From the NCBI RefSeq assembly GCF_030580865.1, contig NZ_JAUQSY010000009.1:1-64000 (forward strand): a stretch of DNA of 64,000 bases. The letters run 5' to 3'. The translations under genes were made by a program, and so were the position numbers. This document shows positions 23,536 to 31,870 of the stretch, piece after piece (position 1 is the first letter of the stretch; the number at the start of each line of letters is the position of its first letter). Under the pieces are notes generated by a model. The model was not told the DNA's origin. It ran no database searches and was given only the letters and a program-made list of their open reading frames with translations. This stretch comes from Hymenobacter aranciens (GTDB lineage Bacteria; Bacteroidota; Bacteroidia; Cytophagales; Hymenobacteraceae).

Positions 23536-24879
23536 ATGCCTGACGCCTACCAGCTTGCCCCACCGCTACCCGCCCGGCTGCCTTTCGAAAGGGCTGCCCT
23601 GACGGCCGTGGCCGCCGGGCTGCTGGGCCTGCTCCTCACCTTAGCCGATGCCGACCCGCACCGGCAACAAACCTGGTTTTATGCGGCACTGGGGCTGCTG
23701 AGCGTCGGCACCTTAGGCTGGAGCTGGCTGAAATACGGCCAGCAACCCGCCGGCGTGAGGCAGGATGGCCTCTGGCAGTGCGCCAGCACCAGCCGCGGCG
23801 CCGCGGCCTGGGTTACGGGCCTGGTGCTGACGGGCTTCTACATCATCCTCTACTGGTTTCCCGACTATCTCACGCACCTCATCCGCCCGCTCGATGGCTT
23901 CAGCCACAGCCTGCGCGGCCGGCCTGCCGACCAGTGGTTTCTCTACGGCACTTTCTACACCCTGGCCGTGGCGCTGATGGGTGCCCGGGCACTGTGGAAA
24001 TACCGGCACTCGCGCTACCAGGCAATCCGCACGCTGTCAGTCATGTTTTTCCAGACTGGCTTTGCATTTATCCTACCCGGGCTGCTCCAGCTATTCCAGA
24101 AACCAGAGTTTTATTTCAGCTATTTCTGGCCGCTGAAGTACGATTATTTATTTCCGAGCACGGTCGGTTATTTAATTGATAACGGCCAGGCGCTGGGCGT
24201 GTTCATGGTATTCTGGGGCGCGGCCATGTCCTTCATCGCCACGCCGATACTCACTTATTTCTACGGCAAGCGCTGGTATTGTTCCTGGGTATGCGGCTGC
24301 GGCGGCCTGGCCGAAACCGCCGGCGACCCCTACCGCCACCTCGCCGACAAAAGCCGCGCCGCCTGGCGCTGGGAAGTGCGAATTATTTACCCCATTTTCG
24401 GGCTGATTATTCTTATTACCGCCTTACTGTGGTTGAATACTGCTACGCATAACGTATTGCTCGGCAGCATCTCCGGCAAGGCCGCACAGTGGTACGGCTT
24501 TTTCATCGGCTCCATTTTTTCGGGTGTAGTGGGCGTGGGCTTCTACCCTATTTTCGGCAGCCGGGTGTGGTGTCGCTTCGGCTGCCCGATGGCTGCCTAC
24601 CTGGGCCTGCTCCAGAAACATTTCTCCCGCTTCCGCATCAGCACCAACGGCGGCCAATGCATTTCCTGCGGCAACTGCTCGAATGCCTGCGAGATGGGTA
24701 TCGACGTGCAGCAGTACGCCCAGCGCGGCGCGCCCATCGTGCGGGCCAGCTGCGTGGGCTGCGGCGTGTGTAGCACCGTGTGCCCCCGCGGCGTGCTCAA
24801 CCTCGAAAACGGACCGCGCGAAGGCCGACTGCTGGCCTCGACGCTTATTCACGCCGATTCGCTGCGAATACTGAGTTAA
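23536..24879 (+). CDS. NapH/NosR-like membrane polyferredoxin (4Fe-4S)
   Basis: 447 residues with six or so membrane helices and a cytoplasmic ferredoxin domain near the C terminus, the layout of the NapH/NosR/CcoG group that moves electrons to or from quinone. Two membrane-proximal Cys motifs, WYCSWVCGCGG and VWCRFGCPMAA, precede two [4Fe-4S] binding sites, CISCGNCSNACEM and CVGCGVCSTVCPRG. Start is the ATG at 23536; a frame open to 23440 overlaps the His-tailed gene. The stop TAA and the next ATG are 2 bp apart, so it is translationally linked to the FGE-like lipoprotein. No nos, nap or cco genes lie nearby, so the electron acceptor is unknown. Confidence 0.88.
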   Translation: MPDAYQLAPPLPARLPFERAALTAVAAGLLGLLLTLADADPHRQQTWFYAALGLLSVGTLGWSWLKYGQQPAGVRQDGLWQCASTSRGAAAWVTGLVLTGFYIILYWFPDYLTHLIRPLDGFSHSLRGRPADQWFLYGTFYTLAVALMGARALWKYRHSRYQAIRTLSVMFFQTGFAFILPGLLQLFQKPEFYFSYFWPLKYDYLFPSTVGYLIDNGQALGVFMVFWGAAMSFIATPILTYFYGKRWYCSWVCGCGGLAETAGDPYRHLADKSRAAWRWEVRIIYPIFGLIILITALLWLNTATHNVLLGSISGKAAQWYGFFIGSIFSGVVGVGFYPIFGSRVWCRFGCPMAAYLGLLQKHFSRFRISTNGGQCISCGNCSNACEMGIDVQQYAQRGAPIVRASCVGCGVCSTVCPRGVLNLENGPREGRLLASTLIHADSLRILS

Positions 24880-24881
24880 GT

Positions 24882-26075
24882 ATGCCAACCAAATTTATTT
24901 CCACCAGTCTTGGGGCCATATTCACCCTGCTATTACTCTGCGGTTGTTCGGCTTACAGGCACAGCCAGCCCGATTTGCCCACCAGCCAGCGGCCCTGGAA
25001 TAGCTTGGCTACCGATTTGACCTTGTACCCGCCCAACGCCGCCGCGCTATTCACGCCCTCCGACTACACCGGCTACCCCGACCACCGGGTTATATTGTTT
25101 CGTCGGCAGCCGGGCGCCACGCAGTACCATCAATATCGACGCATAACCACAGTAAAGGCATTGCCTACGCTAAGTAATTCTGCGGCTGACTCTATTGCCC
25201 AAAGCGAGTATCCTGCGCGAGTGCCGGCAGCTCTTCGCAAAACTTATTTTAACTCGGCGTTTCATCAACCATTCGAAGCCCCCGGTACAACACCGATTGC
25301 TCCTTCTGCCCTGCTGATTGACGAAGTAGAACTACCTAACATCGAATGGCAAGGTTTTCTGAATTATGTCGTTCGCGACTCGGGCCAGGCAATTGCAGCC
25401 CGCTATTTCCCAGCTCCCGCCAGCCTGCCACTCCCCACTTATTTCACCGACCCGTTCTATCGCTACTTCCCGGTAGTGGGCCTGAGCCGGACGCAGATTG
25501 AGGCGTATTGTCGCTGGCGCTCAGCCGTCACCACCAAATCCCTGAGTGATTACCGTGAATTTGGCCCTACTCACCCCAACTATATGGTAATGACTTACCG
25601 ACTGCCCACCGAGGCCGAATGGGAATACGCGGCGGGCAGTATTTATGCGGCCACCGAGCCTTATGGCGTACCACAGGCCATCAATCGCGCCCGGATTAAG
25701 CTAAAAGCCGCTGACTACTTGCGCACTCGCTCGCGCAGCACCCAGGTCATTGAGCAAGTACGTGCCGATGTAAAAGCCTTTAATAAAGCCTCACCGGAGC
25801 TCATTCAATTTAATTGTCAGCGTTCGGCTCCCTACTTCCTGGCCCTGCCTACCCCCGGTTACGTCTTCGGCCTGCCGCAAAACTTCTACGGCCTCTATCA
25901 AATGGCTGGCAACGTGGCCGAACTGGTGCAGGAGCCCGGCCTCACCAAGGGCGGCAGCTACCTCGACCCGCTCGAAGCCTGCTCCATCAAGGCGCGGGGC
26001 CGTTATGCGGGGCCAGCCCCGTCGGTGGGGTTCCGCTGCGTGTGCGAGCTTAGCTTTCCAAACCAGAAACGCTAA
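24882..26075 (+). CDS. lipoprotein with formylglycine-generating enzyme (SUMF1)-like domain
   Basis: 397 residues. Signal peptide with lipobox LLCGC (acylated Cys near 21), then a ~130-residue spacer and a SUMF1/FGE-sulfatase-like domain: RLPTEAEWEYAAGS, GLYQMAGNVAELV, TKGGSYLDPLEAC and VGFRCVC. In active FGE two cysteines lie 5 and 10 positions after the first Gly of GGSY; here those positions are Asp and Cys, so the catalytic pair is broken and classic formylglycine formation is unlikely. Similar non-catalytic domains are in the gliding proteins GldJ and GldK. It starts 2 bp after the polyferredoxin gene. Its stop overlaps the convergent SRPBCC gene by 26 bp. Confidence 0.85.
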   Translation: MPTKFISTSLGAIFTLLLLCGCSAYRHSQPDLPTSQRPWNSLATDLTLYPPNAAALFTPSDYTGYPDHRVILFRRQPGATQYHQYRRITTVKALPTLSNSAADSIAQSEYPARVPAALRKTYFNSAFHQPFEAPGTTPIAPSALLIDEVELPNIEWQGFLNYVVRDSGQAIAARYFPAPASLPLPTYFTDPFYRYFPVVGLSRTQIEAYCRWRSAVTTKSLSDYREFGPTHPNYMVMTYRLPTEAEWEYAAGSIYAATEPYGVPQAINRARIKLKAADYLRTRSRSTQVIEQVRADVKAFNKASPELIQFNCQRSAPYFLALPTPGYVFGLPQNFYGLYQMAGNVAELVQEPGLTKGGSYLDPLEACSIKARGRYAGPAPSVGFRCVCELSFPNQKR

Positions 26076-26526
26076 TCTCAGCTTCCAGCATCTGCTTAAG
26101 CACCGCATTGCGCTGGCGCAGAAAGTCCGTCAGGTAGCGCGTCAGAAACAATTGCTCGAACCAGCGCCCGACGAACCCCACCGGACTTTGAAAATCAAAC
26201 ACATCGCGCATGTGCGTTCCCCCGGCCACGGCTTCAAAATAATGGTCGTGCCGCAGCCACCGAAAGGCCCCGCGCACCTGCTCATCCCGGAAATGCGTTG
26301 GCGGCGTGGCGGCCGTGATGCGTACCGTCAGGTGCTGGCGCAGGCCGAAATGCCGGCCTTCCCAGGTCACCACGTCGCCCAGTTGCAGCTGCCCGCCGGG
26401 CGGGGCTGCCAACACCCGCTCGCCAGTTTGCTTAGCTGATTCGGCATGTGCTTGCGTGTTCAATGCCAGCGCATAGCAAGCCGCCGGTGGGGCTGCGATA
26501 AACGTGCTCATCTCAATGCGCGGCAT
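26050..26526 (-). CDS. SRPBCC/START-like domain protein
   Basis: 158 residues with the fold-type pattern of SRPBCC/polyketide-cyclase-like or 'cell-division inhibitor'-like proteins: an N-terminal strand MSTFIAAPPAACYALAL, a curved beta sheet (TWEGRHFGLRQHLTVRI, RDEQVRGAFRWLRHDHYF), VFDFQSPVGFVGRWFEQLF and a long C-terminal helix DFLRQRNAVLKQMLEAE. Such proteins bind small lipophilic ligands; the ligand here is unknown. The two genes downstream of its start on the same strand (BCP at 26537) are separated by 10 bp, so they form an operon with BCP first. The start may be the ATG at 26526 or 26511. Confidence 0.8.
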   Translation of the reverse strand: MPRIEMSTFIAAPPAACYALALNTQAHAESAKQTGERVLAAPPGGQLQLGDVVTWEGRHFGLRQHLTVRITAATPPTHFRDEQVRGAFRWLRHDHYFEAVAGGTHMRDVFDFQSPVGFVGRWFEQLFLTRYLTDFLRQRNAVLKQMLEAEISVSGLES

Positions 26527-26536
26527 AGCTCCTGGC

Positions 26537-26992
26537 TCAGGCTTCCAGCGTCTGCAGCACCTCCTTGGTTTTGCTGACGTGGTCGGTAGCGCCGCTCAAC
26601 GAATTAAAAATATAGCGGATAACTCCCTCCTTGTCCACCACAAACGTTACGCGGCCCGGCAGCAAACCCAGCAGCGCCCGCGGCACCTCATAGAGCTTGC
26701 GCACCTTGCCGCCCATGTCGGCGAGCAGCGGGAAGGGCAGGCGGTTTTTCTGAGTAAATTTCTGATGCGAAGCCTCGCTGTCGGAGCTGATGCCGATAAC
26801 GTCGGCCCCAAGGTCCTGAAAATCCTGGTATTCATCCCGAAAGGCGCAGGCTTCGGCTGTGCAGCCGGGCGTTTCGTCTTTGGGATAAAAAAACAAAACC
26901 AGGTGCCGGCCGCGCTGCTCACTGAGGCGAAAATCGGTACCGGTGGTGGTTTTGAGGCTGAAATCGGGGGCGGACTGACCTACCTGGAGCAT
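26537..26992 (-). CDS. bcp: peroxiredoxin, BCP/PrxQ type
   Basis: Thiol peroxidase of 151 residues that reduces hydrogen and organic peroxides at the expense of thioredoxin. The motif YPKDETPGCTAEACAFRD carries the peroxidatic Cys (GCT) and, five residues on, the second Cys typical of the one-domain BCP subfamily, which forms an intramolecular disulphide. Length is usual for the family. Same-strand neighbour downstream is the SRPBCC protein (10 bp). The start MLQVGQSAPDFSL is standard for peroxiredoxins. It is divergent from the GT2 gene at 27122. Confidence 0.95.
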   Translation of the reverse strand: MLQVGQSAPDFSLKTTTGTDFRLSEQRGRHLVLFFYPKDETPGCTAEACAFRDEYQDFQDLGADVIGISSDSEASHQKFTQKNRLPFPLLADMGGKVRKLYEVPRALLGLLPGRVTFVVDKEGVIRYIFNSLSGATDHVSKTKEVLQTLEA

Positions 26993-27121
26993 AGTTTTGA
27001 AAGAATATTCATGGCCGGAAGTCGGCTACCGACGAGCTTTACGCTGGCAGCGGCATCTTTGTGGGCGCGTAGTTCCGCGCCTGCCTGGCCAAACCGCTCC
27101 CGGCGCCACTTGTTTTCCCGC

Positions 27122-27832
27122 ATGTCCCTTGCCCCACCTGCGCCCCGCATCGGCGTCATCATTCCGGCCTACAACGAGGCCCAGTCCATTGCCCTCGTAC
27201 TGGCCGAAATCCCGGCCGGACTGGTGCAGGAAGTGGTGGTAGTGGATAATAATTCGAGCGACGACACCGCTGCCCGCGCCCGCGCCGCCGGGGCCACCGT
27301 GCTGCACGAGCCCCGCCCCGGCTACGGTCACGCCTGCCTGGCTGGCATGGCGCATTACTTTGCCCAACCCACCGAGCAGCAGCCCGCTGTTATCGTTTTC
27401 CTCGACGGCGACCACTCCGACTACCCCGCCGAAATGCCCGCCGTGCTGGCCCCAATCCTGCGCGACGAGGCCGATATGGTCATCGGCTCGCGCGCCCTGG
27501 GCGAGCGCGAGCGCGGCGCCCTGCTGCCGCAGCAGCGCTTCGGCAACTGGCTGGCCACCCGCCTGCTGCGCCTGCGCTACGGCGGCACCCACACCGACCT
27601 GGGTCCCTTCCGCGCCATCCGCCGTGAGGCCCTGCAACAACTCGGCATGGTGGACAAAACCTACGGCTGGACCGTGGAAATGCAGGTGAAGGCCGCCCGG
27701 CAGGGACTGCGCACCGTGGAAGTACCCGTGCGCTACCGCCGCCGTATCGGCGTGAGCAAAGTATCAGGCACGGTGCGCGGCACCATCGGGGCCGGCTATA
27801 AAATTCTGTGGACCATCTTCCGCTACTGGTAG
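27122..27832 (+). CDS. family 2 glycosyltransferase (polyprenol-phosphate sugar synthase-like)
   Basis: 236-residue GT-A glycosyltransferase. It opens with RIGVIIPAYNEAQSIALVL, then VVVDNNSSDDTAARA, HEPRPGYGHACLAG and the catalytic DGDHSDYP with VIGSRALG, the pattern of GT2 proteins close to DPM1/UDP-glucose:dolichyl-phosphate glucosyltransferase-like enzymes without the C-terminal membrane helices. It probably makes a sugar-phospholipid donor. The ATG at 27122 starts at the GT fold; the upstream frame is antisense to bcp. It is followed by a cellulose-synthase-like GT and a GT-C enzyme, and together they look like a surface-glycolipid cluster. Confidence 0.88.
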   Translation: MSLAPPAPRIGVIIPAYNEAQSIALVLAEIPAGLVQEVVVVDNNSSDDTAARARAAGATVLHEPRPGYGHACLAGMAHYFAQPTEQQPAVIVFLDGDHSDYPAEMPAVLAPILRDEADMVIGSRALGERERGALLPQQRFGNWLATRLLRLRYGGTHTDLGPFRAIRREALQQLGMVDKTYGWTVEMQVKAARQGLRTVEVPVRYRRRIGVSKVSGTVRGTIGAGYKILWTIFRYW

Positions 27833-27862
27833 TTTTTTCGTAGGTCGGCCGAAAAATACCCC

Positions 27863-27870
27863 TAGCTTTG
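27863..27870 (+). promoter_or_regulatory. -7 element TAGCTTTG
   Basis: Exact TAnnTTTG match, 42 bp before the ATG of the cellulose-synthase-like glycosyltransferase, with a T-rich tract (TTTTTTCG) at about 27834-27840 in the -33 position. The element would let this gene be transcribed independently of the GT2 gene. Confidence 0.5.
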
Positions 27871-27911
27871 GCTTTCCCCATGCGTCCCGCTATTTCCTCT
27901 TCCCTCTGCTG

Positions 27912-29363
27912 ATGCCGGTTTTGCCCCTTTTACTGTTGGGACTTTACGGCCTTTGTTTGCTGTTTATCATCGGCTTCAGCGTGGTGCAGTGGCAGCTTAC
28001 GCGCCTGGCGCTACGAGCTTACGCCCAGCCAACTCCCCTCCCACCAGCGCCGACGGCCTGGCCCCACGTCACGGTGCAGTTGCCGCTCTACAACGAGCGC
28101 AACGTGGCCGAGCGCATCATCGACGCCGCTGCGGTCCTCGACTACCCACTTGATTTGCTGCACATCCAGGTCCTCGACGACTCCACCGATGATACCGTGG
28201 CGCTGGTGGCCGCCCGCATAGCCCACCACACCACTCAGGGCCGGCGCATCAGCCACGTGCGCCGCTCCAGCCGCGAGGGCTACAAAGCCGGCGCTCTGGC
28301 CCACGGCCTCCATCTGACGGATGGCGAATTCATCGCTGTGTTCGATGCCGATTTTGTGCCGCCGCCGGATTTCCTGCGCCAAACCATCCCTCATTTTGCT
28401 ACCAGTCCGCGAATTGGCGTAGTCCAGACCCGCTGGGGCCATCTCAACGCCGACGACTCCCTACTAACTCGTCTGCAAGCCTTTGGTCTGAACGCGCATT
28501 TCCTCATAGAGCAGGTTGGCCGCCACTCCGGCGGCCATTTTATCAATTTCAACGGCACCGGCGGCGTGTGGCGGCGCAGCTGCATTGCCGATGCCGGCGG
28601 CTGGCGCGCCGACACCCTCACCGAAGACCTCGACCTGAGCTACCGCGCCCAGCTGCGCGGCTGGCACTTTACGTATTTGCCCGCCGTGGTAGCCCCCGCC
28701 GAGCTTCCTGCCGTGATGGACGCCCTCAAATCGCAGCAGTTCCGCTGGAATAAGGGTGCCGCCGAAACCGCCCGCCTGCACCTTGGCACCGTGTGGCGCT
28801 CCGGCGCCCGCCTGAGCACTAAGCTTCACGCTACCTTCCACTTACTCAATAGCAGTGTGTATGTAGCCATTCTGTTGATGGCGCTGCTGAGCGTGCCGTT
28901 GGTATTCATCAAGGCCGGGCATCCGCAGTGGCGGCTGGCGTTTCAACTGGCGGCGATATTCCCGCTGGCGTTTTTGCCGCTGGTGTATTATTTCCTCACC
29001 GCCTGGCGTCTGGGCCAGACCAAGCGCAGCCCACGACGCAGCTATCCGGCATTTTTCCTGCTGTTTCTGTCTGTGTCGATGGGCTTGGCGCTACACAATG
29101 CGCGGGCGGTGCTGCTGGGCTGGCTGGGTCAGCGCAGCCCCTTCATCCGCACGCCCAAAACCGGCAGCCAGCCCAGCGCCCGCCGCTACCGCACCGGCGG
29201 CCTCGACGCCTTAGTGCTGCTGGAAGGTCTGCTGGCCGTCTATTTCGTCTTCGGCATGGCCGCTGGGGTGTATGCGCACGATTTGGGCCTGCTGCCCTTC
29301 CACCTGCTTCTGGCTAGTGGGTTCGGCACGGTGTGCTACTATTCCATTCGCCACGCCCGCTAA
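27912..29363 (+). CDS. cellulose-synthase-like processive GT2
   Basis: 483 residues. An N-terminal membrane helix (LLLLGLYGLCLLFIIGFSVV) is followed by a cytoplasmic GT-A domain with the full D,D,D,Q..RW set: LDDSTDDT, FDADFVPP, TEDLDLSYR and QQFRW. Four or more C-terminal membrane helices follow. This is the domain layout of cellulose/hyaluronan-type or glucomannan synthases; close relatives in Bacteroidetes are usually annotated simply as family 2 glycosyltransferases of unknown product. No BcsB or c-di-GMP PilZ domain is present. The ATG at 27912 lies 79 bp after the GT2 stop. The ORF ends 13 bp before the next ATG. Confidence 0.9.
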   Translation: MPVLPLLLLGLYGLCLLFIIGFSVVQWQLTRLALRAYAQPTPLPPAPTAWPHVTVQLPLYNERNVAERIIDAAAVLDYPLDLLHIQVLDDSTDDTVALVAARIAHHTTQGRRISHVRRSSREGYKAGALAHGLHLTDGEFIAVFDADFVPPPDFLRQTIPHFATSPRIGVVQTRWGHLNADDSLLTRLQAFGLNAHFLIEQVGRHSGGHFINFNGTGGVWRRSCIADAGGWRADTLTEDLDLSYRAQLRGWHFTYLPAVVAPAELPAVMDALKSQQFRWNKGAAETARLHLGTVWRSGARLSTKLHATFHLLNSSVYVAILLMALLSVPLVFIKAGHPQWRLAFQLAAIFPLAFLPLVYYFLTAWRLGQTKRSPRRSYPAFFLLFLSVSMGLALHNARAVLLGWLGQRSPFIRTPKTGSQPSARRYRTGGLDALVLLEGLLAVYFVFGMAAGVYAHDLGLLPFHLLLASGFGTVCYYSIRHAR

Positions 29364-29368
29364 CTTTG
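29361..29368 (+). promoter_or_regulatory. -7 element TAACTTTG overlapping a stop codon
   Basis: Exact TAnnTTTG match whose first three bases are the TAA stop of the cellulose-synthase-like gene. It is 8 bp before the next ATG (29377), so if active the transcript would be leaderless or nearly so. Confidence 0.35.
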
Positions 29369-29376
29369 GCTAATCA

Positions 29377-30717
29377 ATGAAGCCTCGGCCCCAGGTTATT
29401 ACAGGGAGTGCGGCGGCGCTATCCGGGCTGGCATATCTGGTGTTGGCTTACGTTACTCCACGGGCTGATTTTCTGCAGTTGGTACTGCTGTTCGGGGTAG
29501 CGCTGGTGAGCTATGTGGTGCTGTTGCGAAGTGGTATTTCCTGGCAACGAGGCCTGGGGCTGGCCCTGCTGCTGCGCCTGTTGTGGCTGCCTGCCACGCC
29601 CGCACTATCCGATGATTTTTACCGCTTTCGCTGGGATGGGCTGCTGGTTGCTAATGGCATCAACCCTTTTCAGTTTCGCCCAACGGAAATAGCTCCTGCT
29701 GTTGCCCTTAAACCCGGGCTTCAGCCGACGCTGGCCCACCTATTTCCCCGACTAAATTCGCCTGATTATTATTCCGTTTACCCACCCGTTTGCCAATTTA
29801 TTTTTGGCGCAGCAGCTAAATTATTTCCCGCTTCTGAAATCGGTTTTATCATCGCTCTAAGGCTGATTTTGCTAGCTGCCGAATGCGCTTCGGCCTGGCT
29901 ACTACTGCAACTGCTGGAGCTACTGAAGCAGCCGCGCAAACTAGCGCTATACTATCTATTGCACCCGCTGGTTATTATCGAGCTTGTTGGCAACCTGCAT
30001 TTTGAAGTATTGGTCATTGCACTTGTTCTGTTAGCTGCGTGGCTATTAGCCCGGCAAAAAACTCACCGGTCTGCATTAGCACTGGCATTGGCAGTTGCCA
30101 CCAAATTACTGCCAGTAGTTGTGTTGCCATTATTAATTAAACGGCTGGGCTGGCGTCAGTTTATTATTTACCTGGGCGCTTTCAGTGCTTCCCTTGTTCT
30201 ATTGTTTCTCCCCTTTGCTTCCACCGAATTAATTGGCAATATCAGCAACAGCCTCCGGCTTTATTTTCACCGTTTCGAGTTCAACGCCAGCCTGTATTAT
30301 TTGCTGCGCGCCGTTGGTTTCCGCCTCAGCGGCTACAATGAAATTGCTATTATTGGCCCGGGGCTGGCGCTGGTTTCGGCACTCACGGTGCTCACAGCAG
30401 TCTGGCTACAGCGCAGGTCACTAGCCGGACTTGCCGTTAGTCTGCTGCTTATTCTAAGCGTTTATTATCTGTGCGCCACCACCGTGCACCCGTGGTATAT
30501 CACGCCGCTGATTGCCGTGAGTGTTTTCACCCGCTTTCGCTACCCGCTGGTGTGGGGCGGGATGGCCATTCTATCCTATGCGGCTTACCGAGATGCCGTT
30601 TACACCGAAAACCTGGGCTTGGTGAGCTTGGAATATGCCGTTACGCTAGCCTGGCTGGGCTACGAGTTATTTTCTACCCGCCTTGCCAACGCTTCACTCC
30701 CCGCGCCACGCCCGTAA
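29377..30717 (+). CDS. GT-C membrane glycosyltransferase (polyprenol-P-mannose-type)
   Basis: 446-residue, highly hydrophobic protein with ten or more membrane helices. The first large loop carries SDDFYRFRWDGLLVANGINPF, with the acidic DD/RW pattern of GT-C enzymes such as the mannosyltransferases that use polyprenol-phosphate sugars, and SPDYYSVYPPVCQF. The loop between helices is large and probably external. Its substrate could be made by the GT2 two genes upstream. DNA is somewhat AT-richer than average (TTATTTATT-type codons). It converges with the DUF2064 gene and overlaps it by 24 bp. The precise sugar and acceptor are unknown. Confidence 0.8.
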   Translation: MKPRPQVITGSAAALSGLAYLVLAYVTPRADFLQLVLLFGVALVSYVVLLRSGISWQRGLGLALLLRLLWLPATPALSDDFYRFRWDGLLVANGINPFQFRPTEIAPAVALKPGLQPTLAHLFPRLNSPDYYSVYPPVCQFIFGAAAKLFPASEIGFIIALRLILLAAECASAWLLLQLLELLKQPRKLALYYLLHPLVIIELVGNLHFEVLVIALVLLAAWLLARQKTHRSALALALAVATKLLPVVVLPLLIKRLGWRQFIIYLGAFSASLVLLFLPFASTELIGNISNSLRLYFHRFEFNASLYYLLRAVGFRLSGYNEIAIIGPGLALVSALTVLTAVWLQRRSLAGLAVSLLLILSVYYLCATTVHPWYITPLIAVSVFTRFRYPLVWGGMAILSYAAYRDAVYTENLGLVSLEYAVTLAWLGYELFSTRLANASLPAPRP

Positions 30718-31323
30718 ATCAGCCACCGTATCAACGTCGGCCAGTTGTGGCAGCAGCGCTACGCGCAAACCCAGCCGCGCCGCATCGGCTAGGGTAGCGG
30801 CCCGCACGGTAGCCGTGCTCCATTCTTTATTGGCAAACAGTAACATATGCAGCTCTTTCATTGCCAACAAGTAATACCCACCATCTGTGGCTGGTCCCAG
30901 CACTATATCATGGTGCTGGAGCAGTTCAAAAGCCTGTTCCAGATGCGCAGCCCGCAGCCCCGGACAGTCGGTACCGATAATGGCGACGGCGGACGCTCCA
31001 GCCACAAAAGCGGTGGCAAAAGCGGCAGCCATACGGTGCCCCAGGTCGCCGGCCGGCTGCAGCAGCCAGGGCAGGCCGGGCCATTCCGGCAGTTCAGCCG
31101 TGGGCAAATCCGGTGCATCGGCCAGCCACACGGTGGCGGGAATGCCAGCCGCTCCCACCGCGGTGGCCGTGATAGTTAACAGCTCGCGGTACACCGCCAG
31201 CGCGGCCGTGTCGCCGATGTCGGCCGCCAGGCGGGTTTTTACCCGCCCCAGCACGGGCTGGCGGGCAAAAATGATCAGGTGCCTACTCAGGCCATTGCTT
31301 AATTTAGTCACGTCACCAAACAC
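30694..31323 (-). CDS. TIGR04282/DUF2064 glycosyltransferase-like nucleotidyltransferase fold
   Basis: 209 residues. The motifs FARQPVLGRVKTRLA, AIIGTDCPGL and LGPATDGGYYLL identify the DUF2064 group (TIGR04282), whose members are annotated in arsenosugar biosynthesis but are common in genomes without it. The fold is that of MobA/GT-A nucleotide-sugar enzymes. The GTG at 31323 is used as start; it directly follows the TAA of the H-NOX gene, so the two are a tight operon. It overlaps the GT-C gene end to end by 24 bp. An arsenosugar role is not supported by any neighbour. Confidence 0.88.
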   Translation of the reverse strand: MFGDVTKLSNGLSRHLIIFARQPVLGRVKTRLAADIGDTAALAVYRELLTITATAVGAAGIPATVWLADAPDLPTAELPEWPGLPWLLQPAGDLGHRMAAAFATAFVAGASAVAIIGTDCPGLRAAHLEQAFELLQHHDIVLGPATDGGYYLLAMKELHMLLFANKEWSTATVRAATLADAARLGLRVALLPQLADVDTVADLRAWRGE

Positions 31324-31863
31324 TTAATTGCGCCGCACCCGAATCTGCACCCGCTCGCCATCTTCGCTGGTAGTGGGCTGTACATCGATGCGGTCGGCTT
31401 CGTCGAAGTACGTGGCCAGGCCGCGCACGATGCCCACGGCCAGCCCGCCCATCCGGCGCGGCGAGACGTAGTCAATAATGACTTCGTTTTCGCTAACGCG
31501 CTTCACGTCAAGCACCGGCGGCGCGTTTTCGGTGTGCTCGCGGCGCACGTGGGTGTGCATCACGGCTTCGGTGTGCTCCAGCATTTCCAGCGTCTTCCAC
31601 TCGGGGCGCATCAGTTTCTGGTACATATAGAGCAAATCGGGCACGAGGTACTCGCCAAATTTCTCGTGCAATTCGCCCGCCGGGATGCCGGTTTGCTGAG
31701 CGGCGTAGCCAATTAGGGCGTACATGTGCTCGTCGGGGTACACCGTTTTGCTGTTGAAATCAAGGCTGCTGATGCCCGCCAGCTCCGTCAGCTGCACCCA
31801 GGTGCTGTGGTCGTACTGCGTTTGCACGTAGCGTTTTAAGAGCGAGAAAATCGTACCGTGCAT
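31324..31863 (-). CDS. stand-alone H-NOX (haem NO/O2-binding) protein
   Basis: 179 residues from the ATG at 31863. The H-NOX (HNOB) fold is recognisable by MHGTIFSLLKRYVQ, YPDEHMYALIGYAAQQTG and FGEYLVPDLL. Ligand His103 (EAVMHTHV), Pro115/116, and the haem-propionate triad Tyr132-x-Ser134-x-Arg136 (DYVSPRR) all sit one residue from the standard numbering, so haem binding is expected. It has no Tyr-containing distal pocket signature that I can assign, so NO versus O2 choice is open. No histidine kinase or diguanylate cyclase, the usual partners, is encoded beside it. Preceded by a palindrome that holds its promoter. DUF2064 gene follows with no gap. Confidence 0.9.
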   Translation of the reverse strand: MHGTIFSLLKRYVQTQYDHSTWVQLTELAGISSLDFNSKTVYPDEHMYALIGYAAQQTGIPAGELHEKFGEYLVPDLLYMYQKLMRPEWKTLEMLEHTEAVMHTHVRREHTENAPPVLDVKRVSENEVIIDYVSPRRMGGLAVGIVRGLATYFDEADRIDVQPTTSEDGERVQIRVRRN

Positions 31864-31870
31864 AATGTCA

